Of a stretch of DNA of 64,000 nucleotides, positions 38,057 through 47,616 are shown piece after piece; positions within the stretch are counted from its first letter, which is position 1, and each line of letters starts with the position of its first letter. The position numbers and the translations under genes are program-made. The notes under the pieces are model-generated. The model saw only the letters and a program-made list of their open reading frames with translations, did not search any database and was not told the DNA's origin. Location: positions 3,833,001 through 3,897,000 of the forward strand of contig NZ_CP133267.1 in the NCBI RefSeq assembly GCF_030915465.1. Direction: 5' to 3'. The stretch is from Neobacillus sp. PS3-34. Lineage in GTDB: Bacteria > Bacillota > Bacilli > Bacillales > Cytobacillaceae.

Positions 38057-38608
38057 ATGGACTCCGTTTTCGATGAACTTTATCAAAAATATCATCATGA
38101 CGTTTTCCAGTTTCTTTTTTATATGGTCAGGAATAAGGAACAAGCAGAGGATCTCGTCCAGGAAGTTTATATACGTGTTTTGAAATCATACGGAAAGTTT
38201 GAGGGGAAAAGCAGCGAAAAGACCTGGCTGTTTTCAATTGCGAGGAATGTTGCGATTGATTTTTACCGGAAGCAAAAAGGCTGGAAGCAAAGGATATTGG
38301 AAAAGTTTGATTGGACAACACAGCAAGTTAAAGATGAATTGCCTTTACCACAGGAAATAGCCCTGCAAAGGGAGGAAATCCGATGGATGTACCAATCATT
38401 AGATCACTGCACAGTTGATCAAAGAGCAGTAATTATTTTAAGGTATCTTCAGGAGCTATCAATCGCGGAAACAGCTGAGACTCTGGGGTGGACAGAAAGC
38501 AAGGTAAAAACAACCCAGCACCGTGCGTTGAATGTACTTAGAAACAAAATGGAAGATTTAGTAGGAAAGGAGGGTGTGAAAAGTGAAAAAGTCAGAGTGG
38601 AGCGATAA
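38057..38608 (+). CDS. sigX: ECF sigma factor SigX
   Basis: 183 residues. Region 2: YQKYHHDVFQFLFYMVRNKEQAEDLVQEVYIRVLKSYGKFEGKSSEKTWLFSIARNVAIDFYRKQKG; region 4: VDQRAVIILRYLQELSIAETAETLGWTESKVKTTQHRALNVLRNKM. SigX in B. subtilis controls cell-surface charge and cationic peptide resistance. Followed by the anti-sigma gene, which overlaps by 26 bases; position after resDE matches B. subtilis. Confidence 0.94.
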   Translation: MDSVFDELYQKYHHDVFQFLFYMVRNKEQAEDLVQEVYIRVLKSYGKFEGKSSEKTWLFSIARNVAIDFYRKQKGWKQRILEKFDWTTQQVKDELPLPQEIALQREEIRWMYQSLDHCTVDQRAVIILRYLQELSIAETAETLGWTESKVKTTQHRALNVLRNKMEDLVGKEGVKSEKVRVER

Positions 38609-39779
38609 GCAGCTCGAAGATTTACTAAGGCAGATGCCGAACATACATGATAATCGCAATCCGCATGACATTTATCAGAGCCTTTCCATAAAAAACAGAA
38701 AACGAAAACATAGAAGCTGGCTAATGCCAGGCTTGGCTGCGGCAGCAGCACTGCTGCTGATGTTTATTCTTTCACCAGGTTTATTAAACTTTGAGAATCA
38801 TAAAGAAAATAAGGAACTGGCAGATACCTCATCGAAAAAAATGGCAGATTCAATTGAAAATAAATCGTCGGAAAATATAGTCCTAAAAAAGTCTGTAGGG
38901 AATCAGGATAAAGCCATGTTAGCTAGGGATACTTCCAAGCCTGCTAAATTGGACGAATCTGAAGGAACGACCGCCCTGTATGAAGAAGAGGCCGCAAAGG
39001 GAAAGGTTCTAACCTATTGGATTCCTGACGCCCAAGCCGTGGTATTAGTGCCAGTTTCTATCGTAGTAAAGCAGGATCAAAGTAAAAGCTGGCTGGATAT
39101 GTATAATGAGCATATGGCGGAGCTTAAGGAAAGCCAGTGGGGGTTAAGTGACTATTATCCTTTAAATGCAAGCTTGAAGCTTGACGAAAACGGGAATGCA
39201 GTAATTGTTGATGTACCGGCAAATCATCAATATGGACAGGGCAGTACAAATGAAACTTCATTTGACGATATTATTCAGAATACTGTCAGATCGAATAGTA
39301 ACATTAGGAATATAAGATATACAACTGAAAACAAACAAGGGATTGAATTTGGCAACCGTGGGTTAATATCGGATGAAGCCGTTCAGGATAGAAATGGTTC
39401 AGCTTATTTATTTCTTGTTCCTGATGGGAAAAATGTACCTTTTTTAGTCCCAACAGCTAATTCATATCCAGACATAAAAGCTGCATTTCTTGCCATGCAG
39501 CAGGACCTGCCAGGGTTAAAAGCATCGGTTTCTCCGGATCTCCATATAGAAACTTCATCTTTTGAAGATAAAACACTTTATATTTCCTTGGGTGCTGATT
39601 CCAAATTGGAGAATAATCCTGAGTCTTTGTATTCCTTTGAAGCAATTATGCTCACAGCGAAGGAATTTGGAGCAGCAAAGGTGAAGCTGGTAAATGCTCC
39701 GATACAAAATTTGGGTCCATTTGATTTGAATACTGAAATCAAAGTACCAGTTGGAGCAAATTACCGCCCATCACATTAA
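38583..39779 (+). CDS. rsiX: Anti-sigma X factor RsiX
   Basis: 398-residue single-pass membrane protein. Cytoplasmic N-terminus (KKSEWSDKQLEDLLRQMPNIHDNRNPHDIYQSL), membrane helix at about residues 46-66 (WLMPGLAAAAALLLMFILSPG), and a long extracytoplasmic sensor part with a GerMN-like C-terminus (FEAIMLTAKEFGAAKVKLVNAP). GTG start inside the end of sigX. It should hold SigX inactive at the membrane. Confidence 0.92.
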   Translation: MKKSEWSDKQLEDLLRQMPNIHDNRNPHDIYQSLSIKNRKRKHRSWLMPGLAAAAALLLMFILSPGLLNFENHKENKELADTSSKKMADSIENKSSENIVLKKSVGNQDKAMLARDTSKPAKLDESEGTTALYEEEAAKGKVLTYWIPDAQAVVLVPVSIVVKQDQSKSWLDMYNEHMAELKESQWGLSDYYPLNASLKLDENGNAVIVDVPANHQYGQGSTNETSFDDIIQNTVRSNSNIRNIRYTTENKQGIEFGNRGLISDEAVQDRNGSAYLFLVPDGKNVPFLVPTANSYPDIKAAFLAMQQDLPGLKASVSPDLHIETSSFEDKTLYISLGADSKLENNPESLYSFEAIMLTAKEFGAAKVKLVNAPIQNLGPFDLNTEIKVPVGANYRPSH

Positions 39780-39794
39780 ACCTGTTTAAATCGG

Positions 39795-39825
39795 AGAGGC
39801 AGATTATATCGGCCTCTTCTTTTAG
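39795..39825 (+). terminator. Probable terminator after rsiX
   Basis: AGAGGC...GGCCTCT with an AT-rich loop and T-rich tail. Confidence 0.6.
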
Positions 39826-40011
39826 AAAAAAATGCAATTCGACAATTGGTTCGAAATAAATTTTAAAAAAGATAAGAAGTTATTTGAATAAAATAAACAA
39901 AAACCTCCAAAATATAACAGTATCCTTTTAAGCTCTTTTAGCTGTATGTTCTATTCGGATTTAAGCATTCATATGGTGAGTAACAGAGGATAGTGTATAA
40001 GGAGGAAAAGA

Positions 40012-40791
40012 ATGCGAGATTACATAGTACGTTTTTTAATCGCCGGAATTATGGCGCTTCTTGTCAGTTTATTATTTATCACAGGAAGTCACTCACAGGC
40101 TAGTATGCTGGAAGTGCAGGCTGACAATTTGCATTGGAGATGGCCGGCAGATGGAGTGATAACGGATAAATTTGGAACAAGGCAGGGAAAACATAAAGGA
40201 ATTGATATAGCAGGAGAAGTAAATGAAGAAGTATTTTCAGTTGATGATGGTTTTGTAGAAAAATCTTATTTTTCGAGCTCATACGGGAATGTGGTTTTTA
40301 TTAAACATGGGAATACCTATGTTACAGTATACGCCCATTTAAATAAGCGTTTAGTGGAAGAAGGTCAAAGGGTTAAACGCGGAGACCTAATTGGAAGAAT
40401 GGGGAGCACAGGACAATCGACAGGAGTCCATCTTCATTTTGAGGTTCATCAAACAGAATGGACTTTTGATAAAAAATATGCAATGAACCCAGAAGAAGTG
40501 CTGGGTACAGCGCATCTAGGGGAAGTGGTCCAGGCAGGAACGGTTAATTCAGGGGCAAATGCCATGGAAGCCGTTTCCCGACTGGAAGAAAAGGATAAAG
40601 AAATGGAACAAGCTATGCCAGTTGTTGATCATAGCCAGGAAAAAACTCAATACGTTGTAGTTAACGGAGATACCTTGTGGTCCATCGCAGAAAAAAACAA
40701 TTTGGCGGTCGAAGAGCTGAAAAATCTAAATGATTTACAAACAGACCTAATATTTCCATCACAGGTATTAGTACTCGGGTCGAAAAAATAA
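40012..40791 (+). CDS. M23 peptidase with C-terminal LysM domain
   Basis: 259 residues. N-terminal membrane/signal segment (FLIAGIMALLVSLLFITGS), LytM-type zinc endopeptidase with HKGIDIAG (His and Asp ligands) and the HLHFEVH motif after MGSTGQSTG, a linker, and a LysM domain (VVVNGDTLWSIAEKNNLAVEELKNLN). All catalytic positions are present, so it is probably active on peptidoglycan bridges; LysM should anchor it to the wall. RBS AAGGAGGA. Which cleavage or process it serves is unknown; SpoIIQ-like proteins have a similar plan without LysM. Confidence 0.88.
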   Translation: MRDYIVRFLIAGIMALLVSLLFITGSHSQASMLEVQADNLHWRWPADGVITDKFGTRQGKHKGIDIAGEVNEEVFSVDDGFVEKSYFSSSYGNVVFIKHGNTYVTVYAHLNKRLVEEGQRVKRGDLIGRMGSTGQSTGVHLHFEVHQTEWTFDKKYAMNPEEVLGTAHLGEVVQAGTVNSGANAMEAVSRLEEKDKEMEQAMPVVDHSQEKTQYVVVNGDTLWSIAEKNNLAVEELKNLNDLQTDLIFPSQVLVLGSKK

Positions 40792-40799
40792 CAAACATG

Positions 40800-40834
40800 A
40801 AATCCCCAGGCTGGAATAGTCTGAGGATTTTTGT
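40800..40834 (+). terminator. Terminator after the M23/LysM gene
   Basis: AAATCC-CAG...CTG-GGATTTTT hairpin. Confidence 0.75.
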
Positions 40835-40924
40835 ATAGTTATTGCCCAGTTTAAATAAATGTCTTCTTCTTCACAAACTGATTACTTTCCAGTATAATAA
40901 TTTAGTACAATAAAAAATATTAGG

Positions 40925-41053
40925 TCTATCTTCGGGGCTGGGTGAAATTCCCGACCGGCGGTAATGAGATTTTTTCTCTGAGCCCGCGAGCCTTTTGGGG
41001 CAGGATTTGGTGCGATTCCAAAGCCGACAGTAAAGTCTGGATGGGAGAAGATG
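40925..41053 (+). ncRNA. FMN riboswitch (RFN element)
   Basis: Contains the conserved RFN pieces in order: CTTCGGGGC, GGGTGAAATTCCCGACCGGC, a variable hairpin, GAGCCCGCGAG, GATTTGGTGCGATTCC, AAGCCGACAGT, AGTCTGGATGGGAGAAGATG. It precedes ribU and a terminator at 41117, so FMN should switch off riboflavin uptake by premature termination. Confidence 0.96.
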
Positions 41054-41116
41054 GAGGTTCTGCGTGCGTTCAAAATCATTGTATTTGAACGTTTATTAAG
41101 CGTGCCTTTGTAAATT

Positions 41117-41147
41117 CTCCCTCAAGTGATATACTTGGGGGTTTTTA
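41117..41147 (+). terminator. Expression-platform terminator of the FMN riboswitch
   Basis: CCCTCAAGT...ACTTGGGGG followed by TTTTT, between the RFN aptamer and ribU. Confidence 0.85.
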
Positions 41148-41218
41148 TTTGCAAAGGAACCAGATGCTTTAGCTGAACCTTTCTTCTAAGTGGATGGATC
41201 ACAAAAGGAGAGAGGAAA

Positions 41219-41800
41219 ATGAAAAAAATGAACGTCAAGGCTTTTGTCTCTATTGGAATGCTGAGCAGTATAGCATATATTCTTATGTTGTTGAATTTCC
41301 CGCTGCCGCCATTTCCTAATTATCTAATGATTGATTTTAGTGACATTCCTGCCTTAATTGGGGCTCTTATATTTGGCCCTGTAGCTGGAATTCTAGTCGA
41401 ACTTTTCAAGAATCTGCTCGATTATTTTATGACTGGCAGTGCAACAGGTGTGCCAGTAGGCCATATTGCTAATTTTGCTGCAGGAATTTTGTTTATACTG
41501 CCAACGTATTATTTGCATAAAAAATTAAAAACAAGAAAGGGCATGTCGCTTTCTCTTGTTATTGGAACTCTATTAATGGCAATTTCAATGAGTGTCCTAA
41601 ACTATTTTATCATTTTACCTGCATACACCTTTTTCTTGCACGCTCCAGCGATGTCTGCCCATGAAGCAAGGAAGTTAGTGGTTGCGGCAATCCTTCCATT
41701 TAATTTAGTTAAAGGCCTGTTGATGTCGGCAATTTTTATGCTGCTGTTTGTAAAGATGCAAACATGGATAGAAAAACAAACCGCTATTAACGAAATTTAG
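41219..41800 (+). CDS. ribU: Riboflavin ECF transporter substrate-binding protein RibU
   Basis: S component of 193 residues with six membrane helices. Seen: VKAFVSIGMLSSIAYILMLLNFPLP, YLMIDFSDIPALIGALIFGPVAG, ELFKNLLDYFMTGSATGVPVGHIANF, and the later helices. Binds riboflavin and docks on the shared EcfAA'T module, which is not in this window. Controlled by the FMN riboswitch. RBS GGAGAGAGG. Confidence 0.95.
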   Translation: MKKMNVKAFVSIGMLSSIAYILMLLNFPLPPFPNYLMIDFSDIPALIGALIFGPVAGILVELFKNLLDYFMTGSATGVPVGHIANFAAGILFILPTYYLHKKLKTRKGMSLSLVIGTLLMAISMSVLNYFIILPAYTFFLHAPAMSAHEARKLVVAAILPFNLVKGLLMSAIFMLLFVKMQTWIEKQTAINEI

Positions 41801-41817
41801 GTCCATATTATAGAACA

Positions 41818-41848
41818 AAGCAGCAGGAAGCTTTCCTGCTGCTTTTTT
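41818..41848 (+). terminator. Terminator after ribU
   Basis: AAGCAGCAGGAA...TTCCTGCTGCTT with T run. Confidence 0.92.
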
Positions 41849-41855
41849 GAAATCA

Positions 41856-42024
41856 GAACAAAAGGCGCAAGCGCCCTGGTCAGCCCCGACAGGCATAAGA
41901 CGAATCACGCAGGAAATCTTGATTTCTGGAGTGATTTGGCTTATGACCCCGAGGGGATGGGCGCTGGAGCTAGATTAATAAAACTTGGTAGAAGGTATCC
42001 GCATCATTTAATTTTATAGGTTCC
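41856..42024. repeat. Dispersed intergenic repeat, family B, copy 2
   Basis: Reverse-complement copy of 26893-27063, with only scattered differences. Between ribU and ferredoxin, two convergent genes, and it does not touch either terminator. Confidence 0.85.
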
Positions 42025-42030
42025 TAAACG

Positions 42031-42056
42031 AAAAAAAAACCCCCAGGGACTGGGGA
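42031..42056 (-). terminator. Terminator of fer
   Basis: On the complement CTCCCCAG...CTGGGGG then eight T. Confidence 0.85.
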
Positions 42057-42086
42057 GTAACTTAACTATATGATCATGAACAATTA

Positions 42087-42644
<558 letters not shown>

Positions 42645-43703
42645 ATGGCTTTTATAGAAAAATTAATCCTTTATTGTATTCACCAGCTAAATGGTGAAAG
42701 AACAATCTATTCAATCTATCACCTATTAAAAGGAAAGAAATCTTCTCAAACGATACAAGATGCACACTTATTCTCTCTGGCTAAATATTTCGGTGTTTTT
42801 GGACATTTATCCAGAACGTTCCTGGAGGAATTCGTTGAGGCTGCTCTTCAAAGGAACTGGATTAAATCATGCTCAGGAGATAAGCAGCATTATATTCTTA
42901 CTGATCAAGGGAAAACAGTTCTTGAAAATCAGCTTCAGATAAATCCTCTTCCGTTATATGTGGATGGATGGAGAAAAATCCAAAAAACTCAATTGGTTTG
43001 GGAAAGGCTGTCCTTACTCGTTCAGGTTGTATCTAACCTTGTTTTTAAGGAAAACAGGTATATTCCCATCCAGAAAAATAAAGATGCCCACCGTTGGCTG
43101 AAGGGTTTTCTGCAACAGTTCAGCAAGAAAAGGGAGGAGCTTGGCAAGATATTATTTGAAGAACTTACATTTTGTCTCGGACTGACAGGAGACCTTGCCC
43201 CCGCAGTTTTGATTTATAGATTGACTGGGAACAAATGTATTGGATTGACTTCCCAGCAGGCCGCAGAGGAATTGAAGATGGAAATCTCCGAATATGAAAT
43301 CCAGTTTTTAAACTGTCTTCATTACCTGATTGAGAAAATTGAGGGAAATCATGATCAATATTTACTGCTTTCAAATTTGCTTTTCCAAACTGAACAAGAA
43401 TATACACTTACCCAGTCAGCCCAAAGAACATTTGAAATGATTCAGAAGGGGTACTCTCTTGAGAGGATTGCTGGCTGGAGGAAATTAAAGAAGAGTACGA
43501 TAGAGGATCACGTTGTAGAAATTGCCTTAAATGCTGTTAACTTTTCAATAGATCCCTATGTGGAAAAAGATTTACAAGAGGAAATACTACAATGTGCCAA
43601 AGATATTTCATCCCGCCAATTAAAAACGATACGGGAGAAAGTTGAAAAAGCAAATTACTTTGAAATTAGGCTCGTCCTTGCAAAGCTTGGTGACAGAAAA
43701 TGA
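42645..43703 (+). CDS. ypbB: YpbB, helix-turn-helix protein paired with RecS
   Basis: 352 residues. N-terminus AFIEKLILYCIHQLNGERTIYSIYHLLKGKKSSQTIQDAHLF matches B. subtilis YpbB; the C-terminus has an HRDC-helicase-associated helix-turn-helix (TFEMIQKGYSLERIAGWRKLKKSTIEDHVVEIAL). Encoded with a RecQ-type helicase and overlapping it by four bases, so it probably works with it in DNA repair; the exact role is unknown. ATG 42645 preferred over the GTG at 42633 by homology. Confidence 0.88.
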   Translation: MAFIEKLILYCIHQLNGERTIYSIYHLLKGKKSSQTIQDAHLFSLAKYFGVFGHLSRTFLEEFVEAALQRNWIKSCSGDKQHYILTDQGKTVLENQLQINPLPLYVDGWRKIQKTQLVWERLSLLVQVVSNLVFKENRYIPIQKNKDAHRWLKGFLQQFSKKREELGKILFEELTFCLGLTGDLAPAVLIYRLTGNKCIGLTSQQAAEELKMEISEYEIQFLNCLHYLIEKIEGNHDQYLLLSNLLFQTEQEYTLTQSAQRTFEMIQKGYSLERIAGWRKLKKSTIEDHVVEIALNAVNFSIDPYVEKDLQEEILQCAKDISSRQLKTIREKVEKANYFEIRLVLAKLGDRK

Positions 43704-45181
43704 ACTTAGAAAAATTGTTATATAAATATTTTGGATACCAAGATTTCAAACCAGGCCAAAAAGAAGTAATTACTTCGGTATTGGATGGTAAACACACACT
43801 GGCAATGCTTCCTACTGGTACAGGGAAATCTCTATGCTATCAGCTTCCAGGCTATGTATTGGATGGTACGGTAGTGATCATCTCGCCTTTATTATCCTTG
43901 ATGCAGGACCAAGTAGAGCAGCTCATGAAATTAGGCGAGAAACGCGTAGCAGCCATTAATTCCTTTTTAACTCAAACGGAAAAACAAGTGGTAATGAATA
44001 ACTTGGCCAAATATAAGTATATCTTTATGTCTCCAGAAATGGGCAATTCCGATACCATGATAAAAAAGCTGAAAGAGATTTCGATTTCTCTATTTGTTAT
44101 AGATGAAGCGCATTGTATCTCACAATGGGGCTATGATTTTAGGCCGGATTATTTAAAACTTGGTGACCTTCGTAAAAAACTAGGAAATCCTGTCACCCTT
44201 GCCTTGACAGCTACGGCCACCATGCAAGTCCGTGAAGATATTATAGAAAATTTGGGATTAAAAGATATCACCAGGATTGAATCGACTGTCGACAGACCCA
44301 ATATTGCATTTCTCTTAGAAAAATGTAACGACTATTCAGAGAAGTATAATCGATTAATTGAATTGGCAAAACAGCTGGAACCCCCCGGCATCATTTACTT
44401 TTCAAGTAAAAAAGCAGCCGAACAAACAGCACTTCTGCTCAAGGAACGCGGAATAGGAAGAGTCATGGCTTATCATGGCGGCATGGAGCAGGAACAGAGA
44501 ATTTTGGTACAGCAGCAATTTATTAATGGACAACTGGATATTATTTGTGCCACTAGTGCTTTTGGAATGGGTGTGAATAAGGAGGATATCCGATTTATCA
44601 TTCATTTTCATATGCCCTTGCAGCTTGAATCCTATCTTCAAGAAGTCGGCAGGGCTGGGAGGGATGGAAATCCAAGTGTGGCTATCCTCCTTTTTGCGCC
44701 TGGTGATGAACAGCTTCCCTTCCAGCTGGCAGAGAGTGAACTTCCTTCTGAAGCTCAAATAGACTGGATCTTTTCTTGGATGAAGGGAAATGAAGGAATA
44801 GTCAATGAGATCCCAAATGATTTGAAAAATATTGGCGGTTTTTCCGATGTGCAATGGAGACTAATTGAAGATTTTCTCTCCATTTCGAAAACACAACCCG
44901 AACGTGACAACCAGGAAATATTAAAAGCCTTTGTCAGAGAACGGTTAGATGTGAAAAAAGCTAATATTAATGAAGTGAGAAAATGGATTGCTTCTTCCGA
45001 ATGCAGAAGGGACTATATCTTAAGCTACTTTGATGAGCAGGCACGACGGAATTCGATGCCGTGCTGTGATATTTGCGGAATAACCTTAACCACATATGAA
45101 GCTAGGGGAGTTCAAAAAGCAATTGGAATCATTCGGAATGATTGGCGAAGCTATTTAGAGAAAATCTTAATAGATAAGTGA
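43700..45181 (+). CDS. recS: RecQ-family ATP-dependent DNA helicase RecS
   Basis: 493 residues, short RecQ type without HRDC domain, the size of B. subtilis RecS (YpbC). Motif 0/I: FKPGQKEVITSVLDGKHTLAMLPTGTGKSLCYQLP; motif II DEAHCISQWGYDFRPDY; III TATAT; IV-VI: YHGGMEQEQR, ATSAFGMGVNKEDIRFIIHF, QEVGRAGRDG; then the zinc-binding RDYILSYFDEQ...CCDICG. A second, longer RecQ normally exists elsewhere in these genomes. Confidence 0.94.
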   Translation: MNLEKLLYKYFGYQDFKPGQKEVITSVLDGKHTLAMLPTGTGKSLCYQLPGYVLDGTVVIISPLLSLMQDQVEQLMKLGEKRVAAINSFLTQTEKQVVMNNLAKYKYIFMSPEMGNSDTMIKKLKEISISLFVIDEAHCISQWGYDFRPDYLKLGDLRKKLGNPVTLALTATATMQVREDIIENLGLKDITRIESTVDRPNIAFLLEKCNDYSEKYNRLIELAKQLEPPGIIYFSSKKAAEQTALLLKERGIGRVMAYHGGMEQEQRILVQQQFINGQLDIICATSAFGMGVNKEDIRFIIHFHMPLQLESYLQEVGRAGRDGNPSVAILLFAPGDEQLPFQLAESELPSEAQIDWIFSWMKGNEGIVNEIPNDLKNIGGFSDVQWRLIEDFLSISKTQPERDNQEILKAFVRERLDVKKANINEVRKWIASSECRRDYILSYFDEQARRNSMPCCDICGITLTTYEARGVQKAIGIIRNDWRSYLEKILIDK

Positions 45182-45189
45182 GCTGGAAA

Positions 45190-45794
45190 ATGAAAAATAG
45201 GTACAATGAACTGATTAAAGAGCTAACTGATCGAGAATTGCTTTTTCATCTTTATGCTACTCAAATTTTACTATTAACTATATCGTTCATTTTAGGTATT
45301 ATATTGTATGATCATTTTTCTTTTATAAATAATATCAAATGGCAAGATCCTTCAGTGATATGGGCTGGGGCTGGCAGTGGTGTCGCAGTTGTTATGGTTG
45401 ATATTATTTTGATGAAATTGCTTCCCCCGCCTATTACGATGATGGCGGGCTGAATGAAAAGCTTTTTAGGAAAAGAAGTTTTCTGCATATTGCTTTTCTG
45501 ACTGCCCTTGTAGCATTTAGTGAAGAACTTCTTTTTCGCGGGGTGATTCAAACAAAAACAGGTCTTATAATGGCCAGCCTGATTTTTGCTATTATACACT
45601 ACCGATATTTATTCAATTGGTTTTTATTTATTAATATTGTGTCGCTTAGCTTCTTTATTGGATTTATATATGATTGGACTGGCAATTTGGCAGTCACGAT
45701 TATCATGCACTTTATTATTGATTTTCTTCTGGGTGTTTATATTAAAGTTAAGCCCCACAAGAAAAAAGAACAGGAAGGGTTGCAAAATGAGTAA
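45190..45794 (+). CDS. ypbD: CPBP-family intramembrane protease YpbD (frameshifted)
   Basis: About 201 residues after repair. Four or more membrane helices and the CAAX/CPBP protease motifs: SEELLFRGVIQ (EExxxR), IFAIIHYRYLFNW (first His) and TIIMHFIIDFLLG (second His). The frame breaks at about 45430: one G restores GGCC and reads PPAYYDDGGLNEKLFRKRS. Start taken at ATG 45190; a GTG at 45178 overlaps the recS stop. The 3' end overlaps ypbE by 8 bases. Confidence 0.85.
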
Positions 45795-46458
45795 AGAAGA
45801 TCCTTATCGTGACCAGGCAGAACGGCTAAGGCAAAGAATAGAAAAAATTAATGATCCCAGTTCAAAGAAGGAAAAATTGCCTCCGAGAAGCGACTTACAT
45901 CGTAATAAAAAGAAAAAAACAAAGTGGAAGCTGAAATATCCTGTAATACGACTGTTGGTACTGTTTTTTATTCTTCTTCCCGTCACTATATTCAGCGTCT
46001 ATACCTATCTACAAGATAAAGGCAGCTTTAAGCAAATTTCCGGAGATTCACAGGGGTATGAAATGGTTAATTTAGAAAAAAGTGATACAGTTGAAAACGA
46101 TAAAAAGAAAAAAGCGACGTCTTCTGTTAACCAGACGGACGCCGTTGTTTCTTCAAATGACGATAAAAAACAATCAGTTACACTTGTTACGGAAACGGCT
46201 CCAAAATTGTACGGACAAAAAGATACTGATAAAAATGCTGCTCCATCAAAAAAACAAGAAGGCAGCACATCCCAGGTCTCGTCTTCTCCCGGGTCAAAAA
46301 TGGTTTATCATACAGTTCAGCCACAGGAAACATTATTCCGTATTGCTATGAAATATTATCAATCACAGGCGGGAATTGAACGGATTAAGCAAGCAAATCA
46401 TATTCAAGGCAACGAAATAGAAACAGGACAAGTATTAAAAATACCGATGAAAAATTAA
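45787..46458 (+). CDS. ypbE: YpbE, membrane-anchored LysM protein
   Basis: 223 residues: basic cytosolic N-terminus, one membrane helix (YPVIRLLVLFFILLPVTIFSVYTYL, about residues 58-80), a Lys/Ser/Thr-rich low-complexity stalk, and a C-terminal LysM (YHTVQPQETLFRIAMKYYQSQAGIERIKQAN). Likely a wall-binding type II membrane protein. AGGAAGGG RBS before ATG 45787. Confidence 0.88.
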   Translation: MSKEDPYRDQAERLRQRIEKINDPSSKKEKLPPRSDLHRNKKKKTKWKLKYPVIRLLVLFFILLPVTIFSVYTYLQDKGSFKQISGDSQGYEMVNLEKSDTVENDKKKKATSSVNQTDAVVSSNDDKKQSVTLVTETAPKLYGQKDTDKNAAPSKKQEGSTSQVSSSPGSKMVYHTVQPQETLFRIAMKYYQSQAGIERIKQANHIQGNEIETGQVLKIPMKN

Positions 46459-46480
46459 ACCGGCCCTGCGCCGGTTTTTT
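46456..46480 (+). terminator. Terminator after ypbE
   Basis: AAACCGGC...GCCGGTTT followed by T run. Confidence 0.9.
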
Positions 46481-46536
46481 CATACATATTTTTTAGGACA
46501 AGTTCATAAAAATGTATGAGAAGTGGAGGTGATAGG

Positions 46537-46994
46537 ATGGGATCTTCAATTCTTATGCTGGATGATCGGACAGATCAGGCGACAAAACAAATGCTGGAAA
46601 ATGTAATAAAGAGAAAGAATAAGTTTGACCTCTATAAACGAAGACACCTTATAGCCGTTTGGGCTACCATTGGCATTGCTTCGTTTTATTTTATCTATTT
46701 GTACCAAACAATAGCTGCAGTCTATTCTTATTCATTTGCTGCCATGTTTTCTGCGTTTGTCAACGACTCACGTAACTTTTATTATCTTGTATTTTGCGTT
46801 GGTGTCTATGGACTTATGAATTTATTGAGGGAAAAAGAGAAAAAGCAGAAAAGGAATATCATGCCCTTAGATGTGAAATTGTCGATAGGAGCAAAGATTT
46901 ATGGAAAAAAGAAGACGAATGGAAGAATCGTCATCTCGTATTTGATTTCATGAAAGAAAAGTATGATATTAATTTATTCCATGAAAACAAATAG
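46537..46994 (+). CDS. ypbF: YpbF, DUF2663 membrane protein (frameshifted)
   Basis: About 152 residues after repair. DDRTDQATKQMLENVIKRKNKFDLYK at the start, two membrane helices, then a soluble C-terminus REKAEKEYHALRCEIVDRSKDLWKKEDEWKNRHLVFDFMKEKYDINLF, which matches B. subtilis YpbF. The two halves are in different frames, switching at about 46833 in an A run (five A where six are needed). This is the one clear break not associated with GGCC. RBS GGAGGTGAT before ATG 46537. Confidence 0.82.
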
Positions 46995-46995
46995 A

Positions 46996-47018
46996 AAGCA
47001 GCCAGTGAGCTGCTTCCT
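46996..47018. terminator. Short hairpin between ypbF and cotJC
   Basis: AAGCAGC...GCTGCTT between convergent genes; stem of seven bases, weak tails. Confidence 0.5.
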
Positions 47019-47022
47019 TGAT

Positions 47023-47592
47023 TTAAAAGAATATTTTACGATCTCTTTCTTCTTTTAAAATTTCTACCGCTTCTCTAAAACGCTGTGAATGAATGATTTC
47101 TCTTTCCCTGAGGAAACGGAGTCCATCATTCAAATCTGGATCATCACTGAGATTAATAATCCATTGATAGGTGGCCCTTGCTTTTTCCTCGGCGGCAATA
47201 TCTTCATATAAATCGGCAATAGGATCGCCTTTTGCCTGGATGTATGTGGCTGTAAACGGGATCCCGGCAGCATTGTGGTAAAATAACGCACTGTCATTGT
47301 TTGCGTAATGTTCTCCTAATCCTGCTTCTTTTAATTGATCAGGAGTCGCATCCTTCGTTAATTTATATACCATGGTCGCAATCATTTCCAAATGTGCAAA
47401 TTCCTCTGTTCCAATATCTGTGAGAAGCCCGATTACTTTGTCAGGAATAGTGTAACGCTGATTTAAGTATCGTAAAGCGGCGGCCAGTTCTCCATCTGCT
47501 CCGCCGTATTGCTCAATTAAGTATTTAGCCAATCTGGGATTGCACGAGCTGACCCTAACCGGATATTGCAGTTTCTTTTCATAAACCCACAT
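47023..47592 (-). CDS. cotJC: Spore coat protein CotJC (manganese catalase family)
   Basis: 189 residues in the manganese-catalase/ferritin-like fold. Metal-ligand motifs: DIGTEEFAHLEMIATM (E..H) and AAEEKARATYQWIINLSDD with REREIIHSQRFREAVE. Structural coat component, possibly with catalase activity. GGAGGG precedes the ATG. Last gene of cotJABC. Confidence 0.94.
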   Translation of the reverse strand: MWVYEKKLQYPVRVSSCNPRLAKYLIEQYGGADGELAAALRYLNQRYTIPDKVIGLLTDIGTEEFAHLEMIATMVYKLTKDATPDQLKEAGLGEHYANNDSALFYHNAAGIPFTATYIQAKGDPIADLYEDIAAEEKARATYQWIINLSDDPDLNDGLRFLREREIIHSQRFREAVEILKEERDRKIFF

Positions 47593-47616
47593 ATGTGTTC
47601 AGTCCCTCCCTCATTT

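Noticed and set aside
44402..44854. 150-codon antisense ORF opposite recS
   Set aside because: Shadow of the helicase gene; no RBS and no family resemblance.
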